A stretch of 64,000 bases of DNA. Source: Acidiphilium acidophilum (GTDB lineage Bacteria > Pseudomonadota > Alphaproteobacteria > Acetobacterales > Acetobacteraceae). The stretch's first letter is position 1. Every line of letters begins with the position of its first letter. The notes under the pieces are model-generated. The model was given only the letters and a program-made list of their open reading frames with translations. It made no database searches and was not told the DNA's origin. Shown here piece by piece: positions 16,569 to 25,469 of this stretch. The stretch lies in contig NZ_JAWXYB010000018.1 of the NCBI RefSeq assembly GCF_033842475.1, positions 1,533,501 through 1,597,500 of the forward strand, written 5' to 3'. The translations under genes and the position numbers were made by a program.

Positions 16569-18449
16569 ATGGAGGCCCTGATCATCCCGGACGACATGCG
16601 ATCGGCGACAACCTCCCGCCAGCCTGAACAGATCCTTCACACCGTTTTCGGCCATGGCGGGTTTCGCGGCGAGCAAAGCGAGATCGTCCGTCATGTCGTG
16701 GCCGGCGGCGATGCGCTCATCCTGATGCCGACCGGCGGCGGCAAGTCGATCTGCTATCAATTGCCGTCGCTCTGCCGCGACGGCGTCGGGATCGTGGTCT
16801 CGCCGCTCATTGCGCTCATGCGCAATCAGGTCGAGGCGTTGCGCCAGCTCGGCGTCCGGGCCGCCGCGCTCAATTCGAGCCTCGATGCCGGGGAGCGCGC
16901 CCGGGTCCGGGCCGATCTCCGCGCTGGCCGGCTCGATCTGCTCTACGTCGCGCCGGAGCGGCTGGTGTCGCCCGACTTCATGGATATGCTGGCCGAAATC
17001 GACATCGCATTGTTCGCGATCGACGAAGCCCATTGCATCAGCCAGTGGGGACACGATTTCCGGCCGGAATATCTCCAGCTCGCCGCCCTGGGCACGCGGT
17101 TTCCCGGCGTGCCGCGCCTTGCCCTGACCGCAACCGCCGATCCCCAGACCCGCGAGGATATCCGCCGCCGGCTCGATCTCGGCGATGCCCGGCTGTTTCT
17201 CGCGAGTTTCGACCGGCCGAATATTTTCTACAACATCGCGCTCAAGACCGAACCGAAGCGACAATTGCTGGCGTTTCTCAAGCGCCACCCCGGCGAGAGC
17301 GGCATCGTCTACTGCCTCAGCCGCGCCACAGTGGATGAAACCGCCGCCTGGCTCACCGCGCAGGGGATCAACGCGCTCGCCTATCATGCTGGACTGGAAT
17401 CGGGCCTGCGCAGCCGCCGTCAGGATGCGTTCCTTGCCGATGACGGGCTGGTGCTGGTCGCGACCATCGCTTTCGGCATGGGGATCGACAAGCCCGATGT
17501 CAGGTTCGTCGCGCATCTCGACCTGCCGTCGAGCCTGGAAGCCTATTATCAGGAAACCGGACGCGCCGGGCGGGACGGCCAGCCCGCCGAGACGCTGCTG
17601 CTCTACGGCTTGCAGGACGTGACGCTGCGCCGCCGGATGATCGATCAGGGCGATGCGCCGGAGGCGGTCAAGCGGGTCGAGCGCAGCAAGCTCGATGCGC
17701 TGCTCGGGGTCTGCGAGACCGCCTCATGCCGGCGCCGCGCCATCCTGCTGCATTTCGGCGAAGCGCCGCCGATGAATTGCGGCCATTGCGATAATTGCGT
17801 CACCGCGGTCGAGACCTGGGATGCCACGCTGGCGGTCCGCAAGGCGCTTTCGGCGGTCCTGCGCACCGGCCAGCGCTTCGGCGTGGGTCATCTGACCGAT
17901 GTGCTGCTCGGCACCGCGACGGAAAAGATCATCCGGTTCGGTCACGACAAGCTGCCGACCTTCGGCGTCGGGGTTGAGCTCGATCGCAGGCAATGGGCCT
18001 CGGTGTTCCGTCAGATGGTGGTGGCCGGGATCGTCGCGGTCGATCACGACCAGTTCGGCGCCTTGTGCACCACCGAGCTGTCCGGCCCGATCCTGCGCGG
18101 TGCCGAGAGCGTGCAGTTCCGGCGGGACAAACCGGCGGAGAAGACGGTCGCGGGGCGATCGTCGCGTCCGCGCCCGCTATCCCCAGCCGGGGCGGCACCG
18201 GGGTCGGAGGCGATTTTCGAGGCGTTGCGGGCCAGGCGGAAACAGCTTGCCACCGCGCAGGGCGTTCCGGCCTATGTCATTTTCCATGATGCGACCCTGA
18301 TCGCGCTGGCCTCGGTCAAGCCCCGCAGCCGGAGCGAGATGGAAGCGATTCCGGGCATGGGGCGCAGCAAGATCGAGCGCTACGGCGATGCGATCCTTGA
18401 AACTTTAGCCGGCGCACGAGAAATTGGCATTCACAAATTAACAATTTAG
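16569..18449 (+). CDS. recQ: ATP-dependent DNA helicase RecQ
   Basis: The 626-residue protein has all RecQ parts in order: FRGEQSEIV motif 0, [14 protein letters not shown] (Walker A), [19 protein letters not shown] (DEAH box plus aromatic loop), TATADPQTR, and the second RecA domain with [10 protein letters not shown] and [10 protein letters not shown]. Zinc-binding cysteines (C...CRRR...CGHCDNC), a winged-helix RQC region and a C-terminal HRDC domain ([28 protein letters not shown]) follow. It unwinds DNA 3'-5' in RecF-type repair and fork rescue. The exact start is uncertain: 16569 has GGGG at a usable distance, and 16596 is the alternative. Confidence 0.95.
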   Translation: MEALIIPDDMRSATTSRQPEQILHTVFGHGGFRGEQSEIVRHVVAGGDALILMPTGGGKSICYQLPSLCRDGVGIVVSPLIALMRNQVEALRQLGVRAAALNSSLDAGERARVRADLRAGRLDLLYVAPERLVSPDFMDMLAEIDIALFAIDEAHCISQWGHDFRPEYLQLAALGTRFPGVPRLALTATADPQTREDIRRRLDLGDARLFLASFDRPNIFYNIALKTEPKRQLLAFLKRHPGESGIVYCLSRATVDETAAWLTAQGINALAYHAGLESGLRSRRQDAFLADDGLVLVATIAFGMGIDKPDVRFVAHLDLPSSLEAYYQETGRAGRDGQPAETLLLYGLQDVTLRRRMIDQGDAPEAVKRVERSKLDALLGVCETASCRRRAILLHFGEAPPMNCGHCDNCVTAVETWDATLAVRKALSAVLRTGQRFGVGHLTDVLLGTATEKIIRFGHDKLPTFGVGVELDRRQWASVFRQMVVAGIVAVDHDQFGALCTTELSGPILRGAESVQFRRDKPAEKTVAGRSSRPRPLSPAGAAPGSEAIFEALRARRKQLATAQGVPAYVIFHDATLIALASVKPRSRSEMEAIPGMGRSKIERYGDAILETLAGAREIGIHKLTI

Positions 18450-18450
18450 C

Positions 18451-18456
18451 TATAAT
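18451..18456 (+). promoter_or_regulatory. Candidate -10 box of the peroxiredoxin gene
   Basis: A perfect TATAAT begins two bases after the recQ stop, inside a short AT-rich stretch, 39 bases before the peroxiredoxin start. No good -35 lies 16-18 bases upstream, so it may depend on an activator or another sigma factor. Confidence 0.4.
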
Positions 18457-18494
18457 CTAAGTATGACCACCGCACGAGGCCCCTTCAGGGACAG

Positions 18495-19175
18495 ATGATG
18501 ACATTGACGCCGTCCGCCGAACCGATCCATCCCCCGCAACTGCACGATCAGGCACCTGAATTTCAGGCCCGCACCACGATGGGTATGCGTGCCCTGTCGG
18601 ATTACCGGGGGCAGTGGCTGTTGTTCTTTTCGCATCCGGCGGATTTCACCCCGGTCTGCGCCAGTGAGTTCATCGCCTTCGCCCGCGCCGCCGATCAGTT
18701 CGCGGCCCTCGACTGCGCGCTGCTCGCTTTGTCGGTCGACAGTCTCTATTCGCATCTCGCCTGGCTGCGGAGCATCAAGATGCAGTTCGGGGTCGAGATT
18801 CCGTTTCCGGTGATCGAGGACCCATCGATGGTGATCGCCCGGAGCTACGGCATGATCGCGCCGCATGCGCCGGATACCGCGCTGATCCGCGCGGTGTTCG
18901 TGATCGATCCGATCGGCGTGGTTCGGTCGATCCTGTGGTACCCGATGACCACGGGGCGTAATATCGATGAACTGCTCCGGCTGGTGACCGCGCTCAAGAC
19001 CAGCGATGCCCATCATGTCTCGACCCCGGCGGGGTGGCGGCCCGGCGATGACGTGATCATGCCGCCGCCGCAATCGGCGGAGGGGCTTTATGCGCCCACC
19101 GGTCCGGGGCAGGATTGGTATTACCGGACCGGGCCGCTGCCCACCACGCCTGCGTTGAAGGCGAAACGGGCATGA
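18495..19175 (+). CDS. 1-Cys type peroxiredoxin (AhpC/TSA, Prx6-like)
   Basis: The 226-residue protein has the peroxidatic motif HPADFTPVC with Cys55, the conserved Arg region further on, and the long C-terminal extension of the Prx6/1-Cys group (GRNIDELLRLVTALKTSD, then VSTPAGWRPGDDVIMPPP). It reduces H2O2 or organic peroxides. The only other candidate thiols are Cys69-type positions near LDCALLAL, and no resolving-Cys motif is evident. The next gene, an ArsR-type regulator, overlaps its stop (ATGA), so the two are co-transcribed. Confidence 0.9.
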   Translation: MMTLTPSAEPIHPPQLHDQAPEFQARTTMGMRALSDYRGQWLLFFSHPADFTPVCASEFIAFARAADQFAALDCALLALSVDSLYSHLAWLRSIKMQFGVEIPFPVIEDPSMVIARSYGMIAPHAPDTALIRAVFVIDPIGVVRSILWYPMTTGRNIDELLRLVTALKTSDAHHVSTPAGWRPGDDVIMPPPQSAEGLYAPTGPGQDWYYRTGPLPTTPALKAKRA

Positions 19176-19567
19176 GCGGGGTTGCGGAGCCGATCGATGT
19201 GGTCAAGGCGGCGCAGGTGCTGCGTTCGCTGGCCAATGCGGTGCGGTTGCGGATCGTGCTGTATCTGCTCCACGGCGAGCAGGCGGTGGGCGACCTTGAG
19301 TCCGCGCTTGAAATCCGCCAGCCCAATTTGTCGCAGCAACTGGCCGAATTGCGCGATGCAGGGCTGGTGACCGCGCGGCGGGATTCGCGGGCGATGATTT
19401 ACAGTATCGCCGATGACGAACAGAAGCGCCTGATCGCGGCGTTGCTGGTGGGGTTCGGCGGGGAGCCTATTCAGAACGAGGCATCGCAGGCGGCACCCCC
19501 GACGCCCGCGGCGCCACCGGCGCATCGGCAGGTCGCGATGTTCGCCACCGTGGGCAAGCGGCGCTGA
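19172..19567 (+). CDS. ArsR-family winged-helix regulator lacking cysteines
   Basis: The 131-residue protein matches the BigR/SqrR-like branch of ArsR regulators: VLRSLANAVRLRIVLYLLHGEQAVGDLESALEIRQPNLSQQLAELRDAGLVTARRDSRAMIYSI. It contains no cysteine, so it cannot sense by a thiol switch as BigR and SqrR do, and the ArsR metal site ELCVCDL is also absent. The C-terminal tail is Ala/Pro-rich. Its coupling to the peroxiredoxin suggests an autoregulated stress operon, but the signal is unknown. Its stop abuts the convergent MFS gene with no spacer. Confidence 0.85.
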   Translation: MSGVAEPIDVVKAAQVLRSLANAVRLRIVLYLLHGEQAVGDLESALEIRQPNLSQQLAELRDAGLVTARRDSRAMIYSIADDEQKRLIAALLVGFGGEPIQNEASQAAPPTPAAPPAHRQVAMFATVGKRR

Positions 19568-20779
19568 TCAGGTCGCGGGCTGCGGGCGGGTGCGGCGGCG
19601 GAGCTCGTTCAGGGTGAAATAGCCGAGGGCGGCGGCGGGGGCGGCGGCACCGACCAGCGCGACCAGGGGCCAGCCGCCGTGGATCAGGAGCGCGCTCGCG
19701 AGTGCCGAGCCAAGCGCGCCGCCGCCGAAGAAGGCGGCCATGTAGGCGCCGTTGAGCCGGGCGCGGAGTTCGGGGGCTAGGGCGTAGATCGCGCGCTGGC
19801 CCAGGACGTTGTTGGCCTGGACGCCGAAATCGAGCGCGACGCCGGCAAGGGCCAGCAGGACCACGCTGTGGAGGTCCGCGCCGAGAGCCGAGATGCCGAA
19901 CGAGGCGAGGACGAGGGCGAGGGAGACGGCGCTGCCGATCCGCCCGTAGCCGGCATCCGCGAGGCGGCCGGCGAGGGGGGCCGAGATCGCGCCGGCGGCA
20001 CCGACCAGCGCGAAGACCGCGATGCCGAACTGGGTGTAGTGGAATTGTTCGGTGAGGTAGATCGGCACGGCGGTCCAGTAGAGGCTGAACACACCGAAGG
20101 CGGCGCATTGGTAGGCGGCGCGGCGGCGGAGGGTGGGTTCGGTCGCGTAGAGTTTGAACATGCTCAGGATGAGCGCGCCGTAGCGTTCGCGCGATTTGGG
20201 GACGACGCGGGGTAGTTTGCGGCGGAGGACCAGAAACAGGATCGCCATGCCCGCTGCCGAGAGGGCGAAGACGGCGCGCCAGCCGATCGTGTAGGCGATC
20301 AGGCTCGCGACCGGGCGGGCGAGCAGGATGCCGAAGACGAGGCCACCCATGACGTTGCCGACGACGCGGCCACGGGTTTTATCCGGCGTGAGGGTCGCGA
20401 TCATGGGGACGAGGATTTGAACCGTGCTGGAACAGAGGCCGATCAGCAGGGCGGCGGCGAGAAAGATTGGCCAGGTCCAGGCGGCGGCGGCGAAGGCGAG
20501 GGCGATGACGGCGCCGGCGATCAGGCGGGTGCTGAGGGCGCGGTTTTCGATCAGGTCGCCGAGCGGGACCAGAAGCAGGAGGCCGGTTGCGTAGCCGAGC
20601 TGGGTGAAGGTGACCAGAAGGCTCGCGATGGATTTGGGCAGATGAAGCGAGGGGGCGATCAGGCCGACCAGCGGCTGGGCGTAATAGAGGTTGGCGACGA
20701 CCGCGCCGGCGGCGATGGCGTAGAGCGCGACCAGCCCGGCCGTGGGGGCGGCTGGTTCGTTCGTCTGATTGTTCGACAT
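19568..20779 (-). CDS. Major facilitator superfamily transporter (YnfM/arabinose-exporter-like)
   Basis: The 403-residue protein has twelve predicted membrane helices. It shows the MFS motif A-like loop (GDLIENRALSTRLIAG, residues about 73-88) and a second half loop (GRLADAGYGRIGS). The start MSNNQTNEP...ALYAIAAGAVVANLYYAQPLVGLIA resembles the YnfM-like drug/sugar exporters. The substrate cannot be told. It is convergent with the ArsR regulator. Confidence 0.85.
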   Translation of the reverse strand: MSNNQTNEPAAPTAGLVALYAIAAGAVVANLYYAQPLVGLIAPSLHLPKSIASLLVTFTQLGYATGLLLLVPLGDLIENRALSTRLIAGAVIALAFAAAAWTWPIFLAAALLIGLCSSTVQILVPMIATLTPDKTRGRVVGNVMGGLVFGILLARPVASLIAYTIGWRAVFALSAAGMAILFLVLRRKLPRVVPKSRERYGALILSMFKLYATEPTLRRRAAYQCAAFGVFSLYWTAVPIYLTEQFHYTQFGIAVFALVGAAGAISAPLAGRLADAGYGRIGSAVSLALVLASFGISALGADLHSVVLLALAGVALDFGVQANNVLGQRAIYALAPELRARLNGAYMAAFFGGGALGSALASALLIHGGWPLVALVGAAAPAAALGYFTLNELRRRTRPQPAT

Positions 20780-20832
20780 GGCGTGGGATATGACCTTGTT
20801 CGCGCCGGGTTCAACCGGCGCGGGGCGCGGGC

Positions 20833-21408
20833 TCAGAAGATGCTGAAAACCCGGCCCAGCAGCGTCGTGGGGTGGTTTGGCTGGGCGACCGGGGTGGGGC
20901 CGTTATTGACCGGGGTGCCGAGGGCGGCGTTTTCCTGCAACTGGCGTTGTTCGGCTCCGGCGTTGAGCACGGCGTTGCCGCTTTTGGCGCTGCCGCCGAA
21001 GGACATCAGGGAGGAGATGAAGCCGGGGCTGCGGCTTTCGAGCTCGGCCTGACGGTTGACCGAGGCGCGGATGCCGGCGGGCGGGGTGGGGCCGGCGGCC
21101 TCAAGCAGGGCTTCCTGACCGGGACCCATGGTGGTGTCGCCATTGGCCAAAGCGGTTTGCGGGGCGAGGACTTCCTCGGCCTGTTTCGAGGATGAAATCT
21201 GCTGGGGCCGGGGCGCGCCGGGCTGGGGTGCGGCGAGGGTGAGGTTGGGCGGCATCGAGAGCGGGGCTTCGGTCGCGACGGAGAAGGCGTCCGGCGGGGT
21301 GACGTCGAGGCCGAAGGTTTTGGAGGCATCGCTGCACCCGGCAAGCGCGAGGGTTGCGGCCGCGAGGACGATCAGGGCGAGCGGTGCGGCTTGCTTGGTG
21401 CGATTCAT
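20833..21408 (-). CDS. DUF3035 lipoprotein (possible BamF)
   Basis: The 191-residue protein has a lipoprotein signal (lipobox LALAGC, Cys25) followed by the DUF3035 segment KTFGLDVTPPDAFSVATEAPLSMPPNLTLAAPQPG. Some databases name this family BamF, an alphaproteobacterial accessory lipoprotein of the outer-membrane beta-barrel assembly machine; I recall this rather than see it. It overlaps lspA by four bases in the ileS-lspA-DUF3035 order common in alphaproteobacteria. It is thus made together with the peptidase that would mature it. Confidence 0.8.
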   Translation of the reverse strand: MNRTKQAAPLALIVLAAATLALAGCSDASKTFGLDVTPPDAFSVATEAPLSMPPNLTLAAPQPGAPRPQQISSSKQAEEVLAPQTALANGDTTMGPGQEALLEAAGPTPPAGIRASVNRQAELESRSPGFISSLMSFGGSAKSGNAVLNAGAEQRQLQENAALGTPVNNGPTPVAQPNHPTTLLGRVFSIF

Positions 21409-21929
21409 GGAGCCTCTCTATCGCCGCGCGCGGAGGTGGGCAAGGGAGGGGTTGCGGTGGGGGCGGGGGTGTCCTTGCGGACCATCGATTCGATGATGAG
21501 GGTGGCGACGCCGCAGACGATCGAGGCGTCCGCGACGTTGAAGACATACCATTCGTAGGGGCCGATATGGGCCTCGATGAAATCGACCACCGCGCCGTAT
21601 TCGACGCGCGAGATGATGTTGCCGATCGCGCCGCCGATGATCGCGCCGAGTGCCAGCGTGGTGGTGAGGTAGGCGGTGCGCCAGAGCCAGATCGAGAGGG
21701 CGATGACCGCGATGGCGGCGACCACGATCAGCATGAGGGTGGCGTTGTCGCCCGCGAGGATGCCGAAGGTGACGCCGTGGTTCCAGACCATCGCGAAATT
21801 GAGGACCGGCAGGATTTTGACGATGCCGCGCTCGGGGAGGTGCAGATCGTAGAGCACCCAGTATTTCGACGCCTGATCGGCGGCGAGGACCACGAGGGCC
21901 ATGAGGAGTCCGGCGAGGCGGCGGTTCAT
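21405..21929 (-). CDS. lspA: Lipoprotein signal peptidase (signal peptidase II)
   Basis: The 174-residue protein has four membrane segments and the LspA blocks: ADQASKYW (Asp18), VLNFAMVWNHGVTFG, GAIGNIISRVEYGAVVDFIE (Asp116) and FNVADASI (Asp134). Asp116 and Asp134 correspond to the catalytic pair. The block usually written GN-x-x-D-R here reads GNIISR, with Ser107 in place of the conserved Asp. The ATG at 21929 overlaps the ileS stop; an upstream extension inside ileS has no family match. It removes signal peptides from diacylglyceryl-modified prolipoproteins. Confidence 0.93.
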   Translation of the reverse strand: MNRRLAGLLMALVVLAADQASKYWVLYDLHLPERGIVKILPVLNFAMVWNHGVTFGILAGDNATLMLIVVAAIAVIALSIWLWRTAYLTTTLALGAIIGGAIGNIISRVEYGAVVDFIEAHIGPYEWYVFNVADASIVCGVATLIIESMVRKDTPAPTATPPLPTSARGDREAP

Positions 21930-24841
21930 TCGACGAACTCGCAGCAGCGGCGGCAGAGTGTCGGGTGGGCGGGGTTGGTTCCGACTTCCGGGAGGATTTT
22001 CCAGCAGCGGGCGCATTTGGTGCCGGGGGCGATCTCGACCTTCGGCAAGGCGCGCAGCGGGGCGGCGGTGCCGGCACCGGCTTCATCGGGCGCGACCAGG
22101 GTTTCGGCATCCGAGGTGATCAGCAGTTCCGCCCAATCGACGTTTTGCAGGGCGAGCGGGGCATCGACCGCCAAGGTGAGGGTGATTTTCGCTTGGAGGG
22201 AGGCCGCGATATCGCCGGTGCGGCGGGCGTTTTCAAGCTCGGTGTTGGCGAGTTTGCGGACGGCGCGGATCTCGGACCAGCCGGCATCGAGCGCATCGTC
22301 CCGCCAGTCCGCCGGGATGGTCGGGAATGGGGCGAGGTGGACACATTCGGCCTCGCCGAAGCGGGCGCGCCAGGCTTCGTCGGCGGTGAAGGGCAGGACC
22401 GGGGCGAGCCAGGTGGTGAGGCAGCGGTGGATGAGGTCGAGCACGGTGCGGCAGGCGCGGCGGGTTTCGCTCTGGCGGACCTGATGGCCTTCGGCATCGA
22501 GCCGGACATCGCAATAGAGGGCGTCCTTGCGGATGTCGAAATAGAAAGCCGAGAGGTCGTTGTTGCAGAATTGGTGGATGGCGGGGAACACGCCGGTCCA
22601 GTCATGGGTATCGACCGCGCGGCGGAGCATGGCGTCGAGCACCGCGAGTTTGTGGAGCATGTATTGCTCAAGCTCGGGCATGGCGGTGCGATCGAGGATT
22701 TCGGCTTGGGTGAAGCCATCGAGGCTGCCGAGCAGCCAGCGCAGGGTGTTGCGGATGCGGCGGTAGAGATCGGCCTGCTGTTTCAGGATGTCCTTGCCGA
22801 TGCGCAGATCGTTATGGACATCCGCGTTCATCACCCAGAGGCGGAGGATGTCCGCGCCGTAAAGGTCGATCACTTCCTGCGGGGCGGTGACGTTGCCGAG
22901 GGATTTCGACATTTTGCGGCCCTGCTCGTCGAGCACGAAACCATCGGTGACGATGGCCTTGAACGGGGCGATGCCACGGGTGCCGACCGATTCGAGCAGG
23001 GAGGCCTGAAACCAGCCGCGATGCTGGTCCGAGCCTTCGAGGTAGAGATCGGCGGGCCAGGGCATGCCGCGGGCTTCGAGGACGAAGGCGTGGGTCGAGC
23101 CGCTTTCGAACCAGACATCGACGATGTCGAAGACCTGTTCGTAATCCTCGGGGTTGTAGGCATTGCCGAGGAAGTCGGCGGCGGGGCGGGCGTACCAGGC
23201 ATCGGCCCCCTCGGCCTCGAAGATGGCGCGGGTGCGGGCGAAGATTTCGGGGTCGTTGAGGATGGATTTGTCAGTTTTGTGGACGAAGATGGCGATGGGC
23301 ACGCCCCAGGCGCGCTGGCGGGAGATGCACCAGTCGGGGCGGGATTCGACCATCGAGCGGATGCGGTTGCGCCCGGCTTCGGGGACGAAGCGCGTGGCGT
23401 CGAGGGCTGCGAGGGCTTTGTCGCGGATGTGTTCGGGACCGTCCATCCGGATGAACCAGTTGGGGCGGGCGAGGTAGATCAGCGGGGCTTTGGAGCGCCA
23501 GGAATGGGGGTAGGAATGGCGGAATTCCTCGCGTTTGAGGAGGGTGCCGGTGGCGGTGAGCGCGTCGCAGACGGCGTTGGCGACTTTATAGACGTGCATT
23601 CCGGCAAAGAGGGGAACGTCTGCCGCGTAGGTGCCGTCGTCGTTCACGGTTTCGGGGACGCCAATGGCGTTTTCGCGGCAGAGGAAGAAATCGTCCTCGC
23701 CGTGGGCCGGGGCCATGTGAACAAATCCGGTGCCAGCATCCGTGGTTACGAAATCACCCGGTAGCATTCTGACATGGCCGGGAAGCCGGTCGGGGAGGCG
23801 TGCACCTTCGCCGGATTTTCCCATGATCCCCGGTAGTGGATAATTATGAGTATGAAATGGGTGCTGGCAGTGGAACGTCTTAAAGACGTCACCAGACACG
23901 CTGCCAAAACTGCGTGCATGGACGATACCGGCTGCCTTTTTGAAGCTGTCCAGTAGATCAGTGGCAACAACCAGTTCCTCACCTACTATAGCGGCAGAGC
24001 CCGGTTCAATTTCATCAACGACAATGAGATCGTATGATGCTTGGGGATTGTATGCGATTGCCTGATTACCCGGTATTGTCCATGGGGTCGTCGTCCAAAT
24101 CACGATTGAAGCATTGTCCCATGGACGGCTTAACGGATATCCGCTTCCTTCATATACGGGATTCGAAATCCTGAACCGCACCCAGATCGCGGTGTCGGTT
24201 TTGTCCTGGTATTCGACTTCGGCTTCGGCGAGAGCGGTTTTTTCGACCGGGCTCCACATGACGGGGCGGAGGCCACGGTAGAGTGCGCCGTTGGCGGCGA
24301 ATTTGTGGATTTCGGCGGCGATCGCGGCTTCGGAGGGGAAATCCATCGTGGCGTAGCGGTGCGCCCAGTTGCCTTCGACGCCGAGGCGTTTGAATTCGGC
24401 GGCCTGGATGTCGAGCCATTTGGCGGCGTAGGCGCGACATTCGGCGCGGAAGGCGAGGATGGGGACATCGTCCTTGTTTTTACCGGCCTTGCGGTATTGT
24501 TCCTCGATTTTCCATTCGATCGGCAGGCCGTGGCAGTCCCAGCCGGGGACGTAGTCGGCGTCGTAGCCGGCCATCTGGCGGGCGCGGTTGATGACGTCCT
24601 TATGGATTTTGTTGAGGGCGTGGCCGATGTGGAGGTTGCCGTTGGCGTAGGGCGGGCCATCATGCAGGATGAAGGGGGTGCGGCCTGCCGCATCGGCGCG
24701 GAGGCGGGCGAACAGGCCCATGGCTTCCCAGCGGGCGAGGGCTTCGGGTTCGCGTTTGGGGAGGTCGCCGCGCATCGGGAAGTCGGTGCGGGGGAGGAAG
24801 ACGGTGGCGCGGTAGTCGCGCTCGGCGGGGACGTCGTTCAT
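21926..24841 (-). CDS. ileS: Isoleucyl-tRNA synthetase
   Basis: The 971-residue protein has HIGH at 71-74 (GNLHIGHALNKIHKD), the CP1 editing domain with WTTTPWTIPGNQAI and GTGFVHMAPAHGEDDF, KMSKS near residue 640 (GRKMSKSLGN), the anticodon-binding domain and a C-terminal zinc finger (CARCWKILPEV...CRRCCEFVE). It charges tRNA-Ile. Bases 23821-24180, coding for about residues 221-341 in the editing domain, are clearly AT-richer than both flanks (hand count 178 G+C of 360, about 49 %), with no frame disruption. This suggests a recombined segment. A GC hairpin lies in the leader. lspA follows with overlapping codons. Confidence 0.97.
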   Translation of the reverse strand: MNDVPAERDYRATVFLPRTDFPMRGDLPKREPEALARWEAMGLFARLRADAAGRTPFILHDGPPYANGNLHIGHALNKIHKDVINRARQMAGYDADYVPGWDCHGLPIEWKIEEQYRKAGKNKDDVPILAFRAECRAYAAKWLDIQAAEFKRLGVEGNWAHRYATMDFPSEAAIAAEIHKFAANGALYRGLRPVMWSPVEKTALAEAEVEYQDKTDTAIWVRFRISNPVYEGSGYPLSRPWDNASIVIWTTTPWTIPGNQAIAYNPQASYDLIVVDEIEPGSAAIVGEELVVATDLLDSFKKAAGIVHARSFGSVSGDVFKTFHCQHPFHTHNYPLPGIMGKSGEGARLPDRLPGHVRMLPGDFVTTDAGTGFVHMAPAHGEDDFFLCRENAIGVPETVNDDGTYAADVPLFAGMHVYKVANAVCDALTATGTLLKREEFRHSYPHSWRSKAPLIYLARPNWFIRMDGPEHIRDKALAALDATRFVPEAGRNRIRSMVESRPDWCISRQRAWGVPIAIFVHKTDKSILNDPEIFARTRAIFEAEGADAWYARPAADFLGNAYNPEDYEQVFDIVDVWFESGSTHAFVLEARGMPWPADLYLEGSDQHRGWFQASLLESVGTRGIAPFKAIVTDGFVLDEQGRKMSKSLGNVTAPQEVIDLYGADILRLWVMNADVHNDLRIGKDILKQQADLYRRIRNTLRWLLGSLDGFTQAEILDRTAMPELEQYMLHKLAVLDAMLRRAVDTHDWTGVFPAIHQFCNNDLSAFYFDIRKDALYCDVRLDAEGHQVRQSETRRACRTVLDLIHRCLTTWLAPVLPFTADEAWRARFGEAECVHLAPFPTIPADWRDDALDAGWSEIRAVRKLANTELENARRTGDIAASLQAKITLTLAVDAPLALQNVDWAELLITSDAETLVAPDEAGAGTAAPLRALPKVEIAPGTKCARCWKILPEVGTNPAHPTLCRRCCEFVE

Positions 24842-24842
24842 G

Positions 24843-25412
24843 TCAGGCTCCGGCAGGGAGGGAGGGTGAGTTGGAGGACCCGGCCCTTAGTGCAGGGCCG
24901 GGCGGATAATTCGCCGGGCGGTCCGTCTTTCCATGGGAGGTATATGCGAGGGTGGGGGCGTGGCGGTCAAGTCGGGTGGGTTTCGAGGGATCAATATGTT
25001 GCGATATCGTAACGATATGGGCGTGTCTGGAGGCGGCGGGTTTGAGGGTTTTTAATCGTCGGGGCGGGCGTGGGCGTGCGGACAGATGGTCGGGGCGCGC
25101 ATGAGGTGAAGTCGCGCGCGTGGTTGCGGGGTGGGCGGGTGATGCCGGGCGGTGCTGTGCGGTGCGGGTGCGACGGCGTGCGGGTGCGCCGGACCGGATG
25201 GGCATGGGCGCGGCGAGCGCGGGTGCGATGGGGTTGTCGTTGCTGGCGCGGTAGGCTGCGAGGTGGCGGCAGGTGAGGCGGAGCACGCCGGTCGTCAGGT
25301 TGCCGTCAGGGTATTGCGCCGCGAGAACCGCGAGGAGCCCTTCGAGGATCTCGATGATCCGGCCGATCACATCGGCATGGGTAAGAGGGTGAGACGGCGC
25401 ATTGCTGGACAC
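24843..25412 (-). CDS. Doubtful hypothetical protein upstream of ileS
   Basis: A 189-codon frame starts with GTG at 25412 and ends two bases before ileS. The first 70 residues look protein-like (HADVIGRIIEILEGLLAVLAAQYPDGNLTTGVLRLTCRHLAAYRA), while the rest is Arg/Pro/Ala-rich and resembles chance reading of GC-rich DNA; it also runs through the leader hairpin. A shorter real gene covering the first part with a frame change, or no gene at all, are alternatives. I know no family. Confidence 0.35.
   Translation of the reverse strand: MSSNAPSHPLTHADVIGRIIEILEGLLAVLAAQYPDGNLTTGVLRLTCRHLAAYRASNDNPIAPALAAPMPIRSGAPARRRTRTAQHRPASPAHPATTRATSPHARPDHLSARPRPPRRLKTLKPAASRHAHIVTISQHIDPSKPTRLDRHAPTLAYTSHGKTDRPANYPPGPALRAGSSNSPSLPAGA
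24879..24902 (-). promoter_or_regulatory. GC-rich hairpin in the ileS leader
   Basis: CCCGGCCCT and AGGGCCGGG form a perfect 9-bp stem with a six-base loop, ending 38 bases before the ileS start. It could end transcription from the gene upstream or act in attenuation. No T-box features were recognised and no U-run follows, so the role is open. Confidence 0.4.
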
Positions 25413-25469
25413 GCACCCTATTCATCACAGGGGGTGGGGGGTGAGAAAGTGGGCAATAGGAAGGAAGCA

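Noticed and set aside
21926-24841. Idea that ileS is a mupirocin-resistant second copy (IleS2 type)
   Set aside because: It sits in the housekeeping ileS-lspA order with bacterial-type motifs and C-terminal zinc finger; only the editing-domain segment is unusual in composition.
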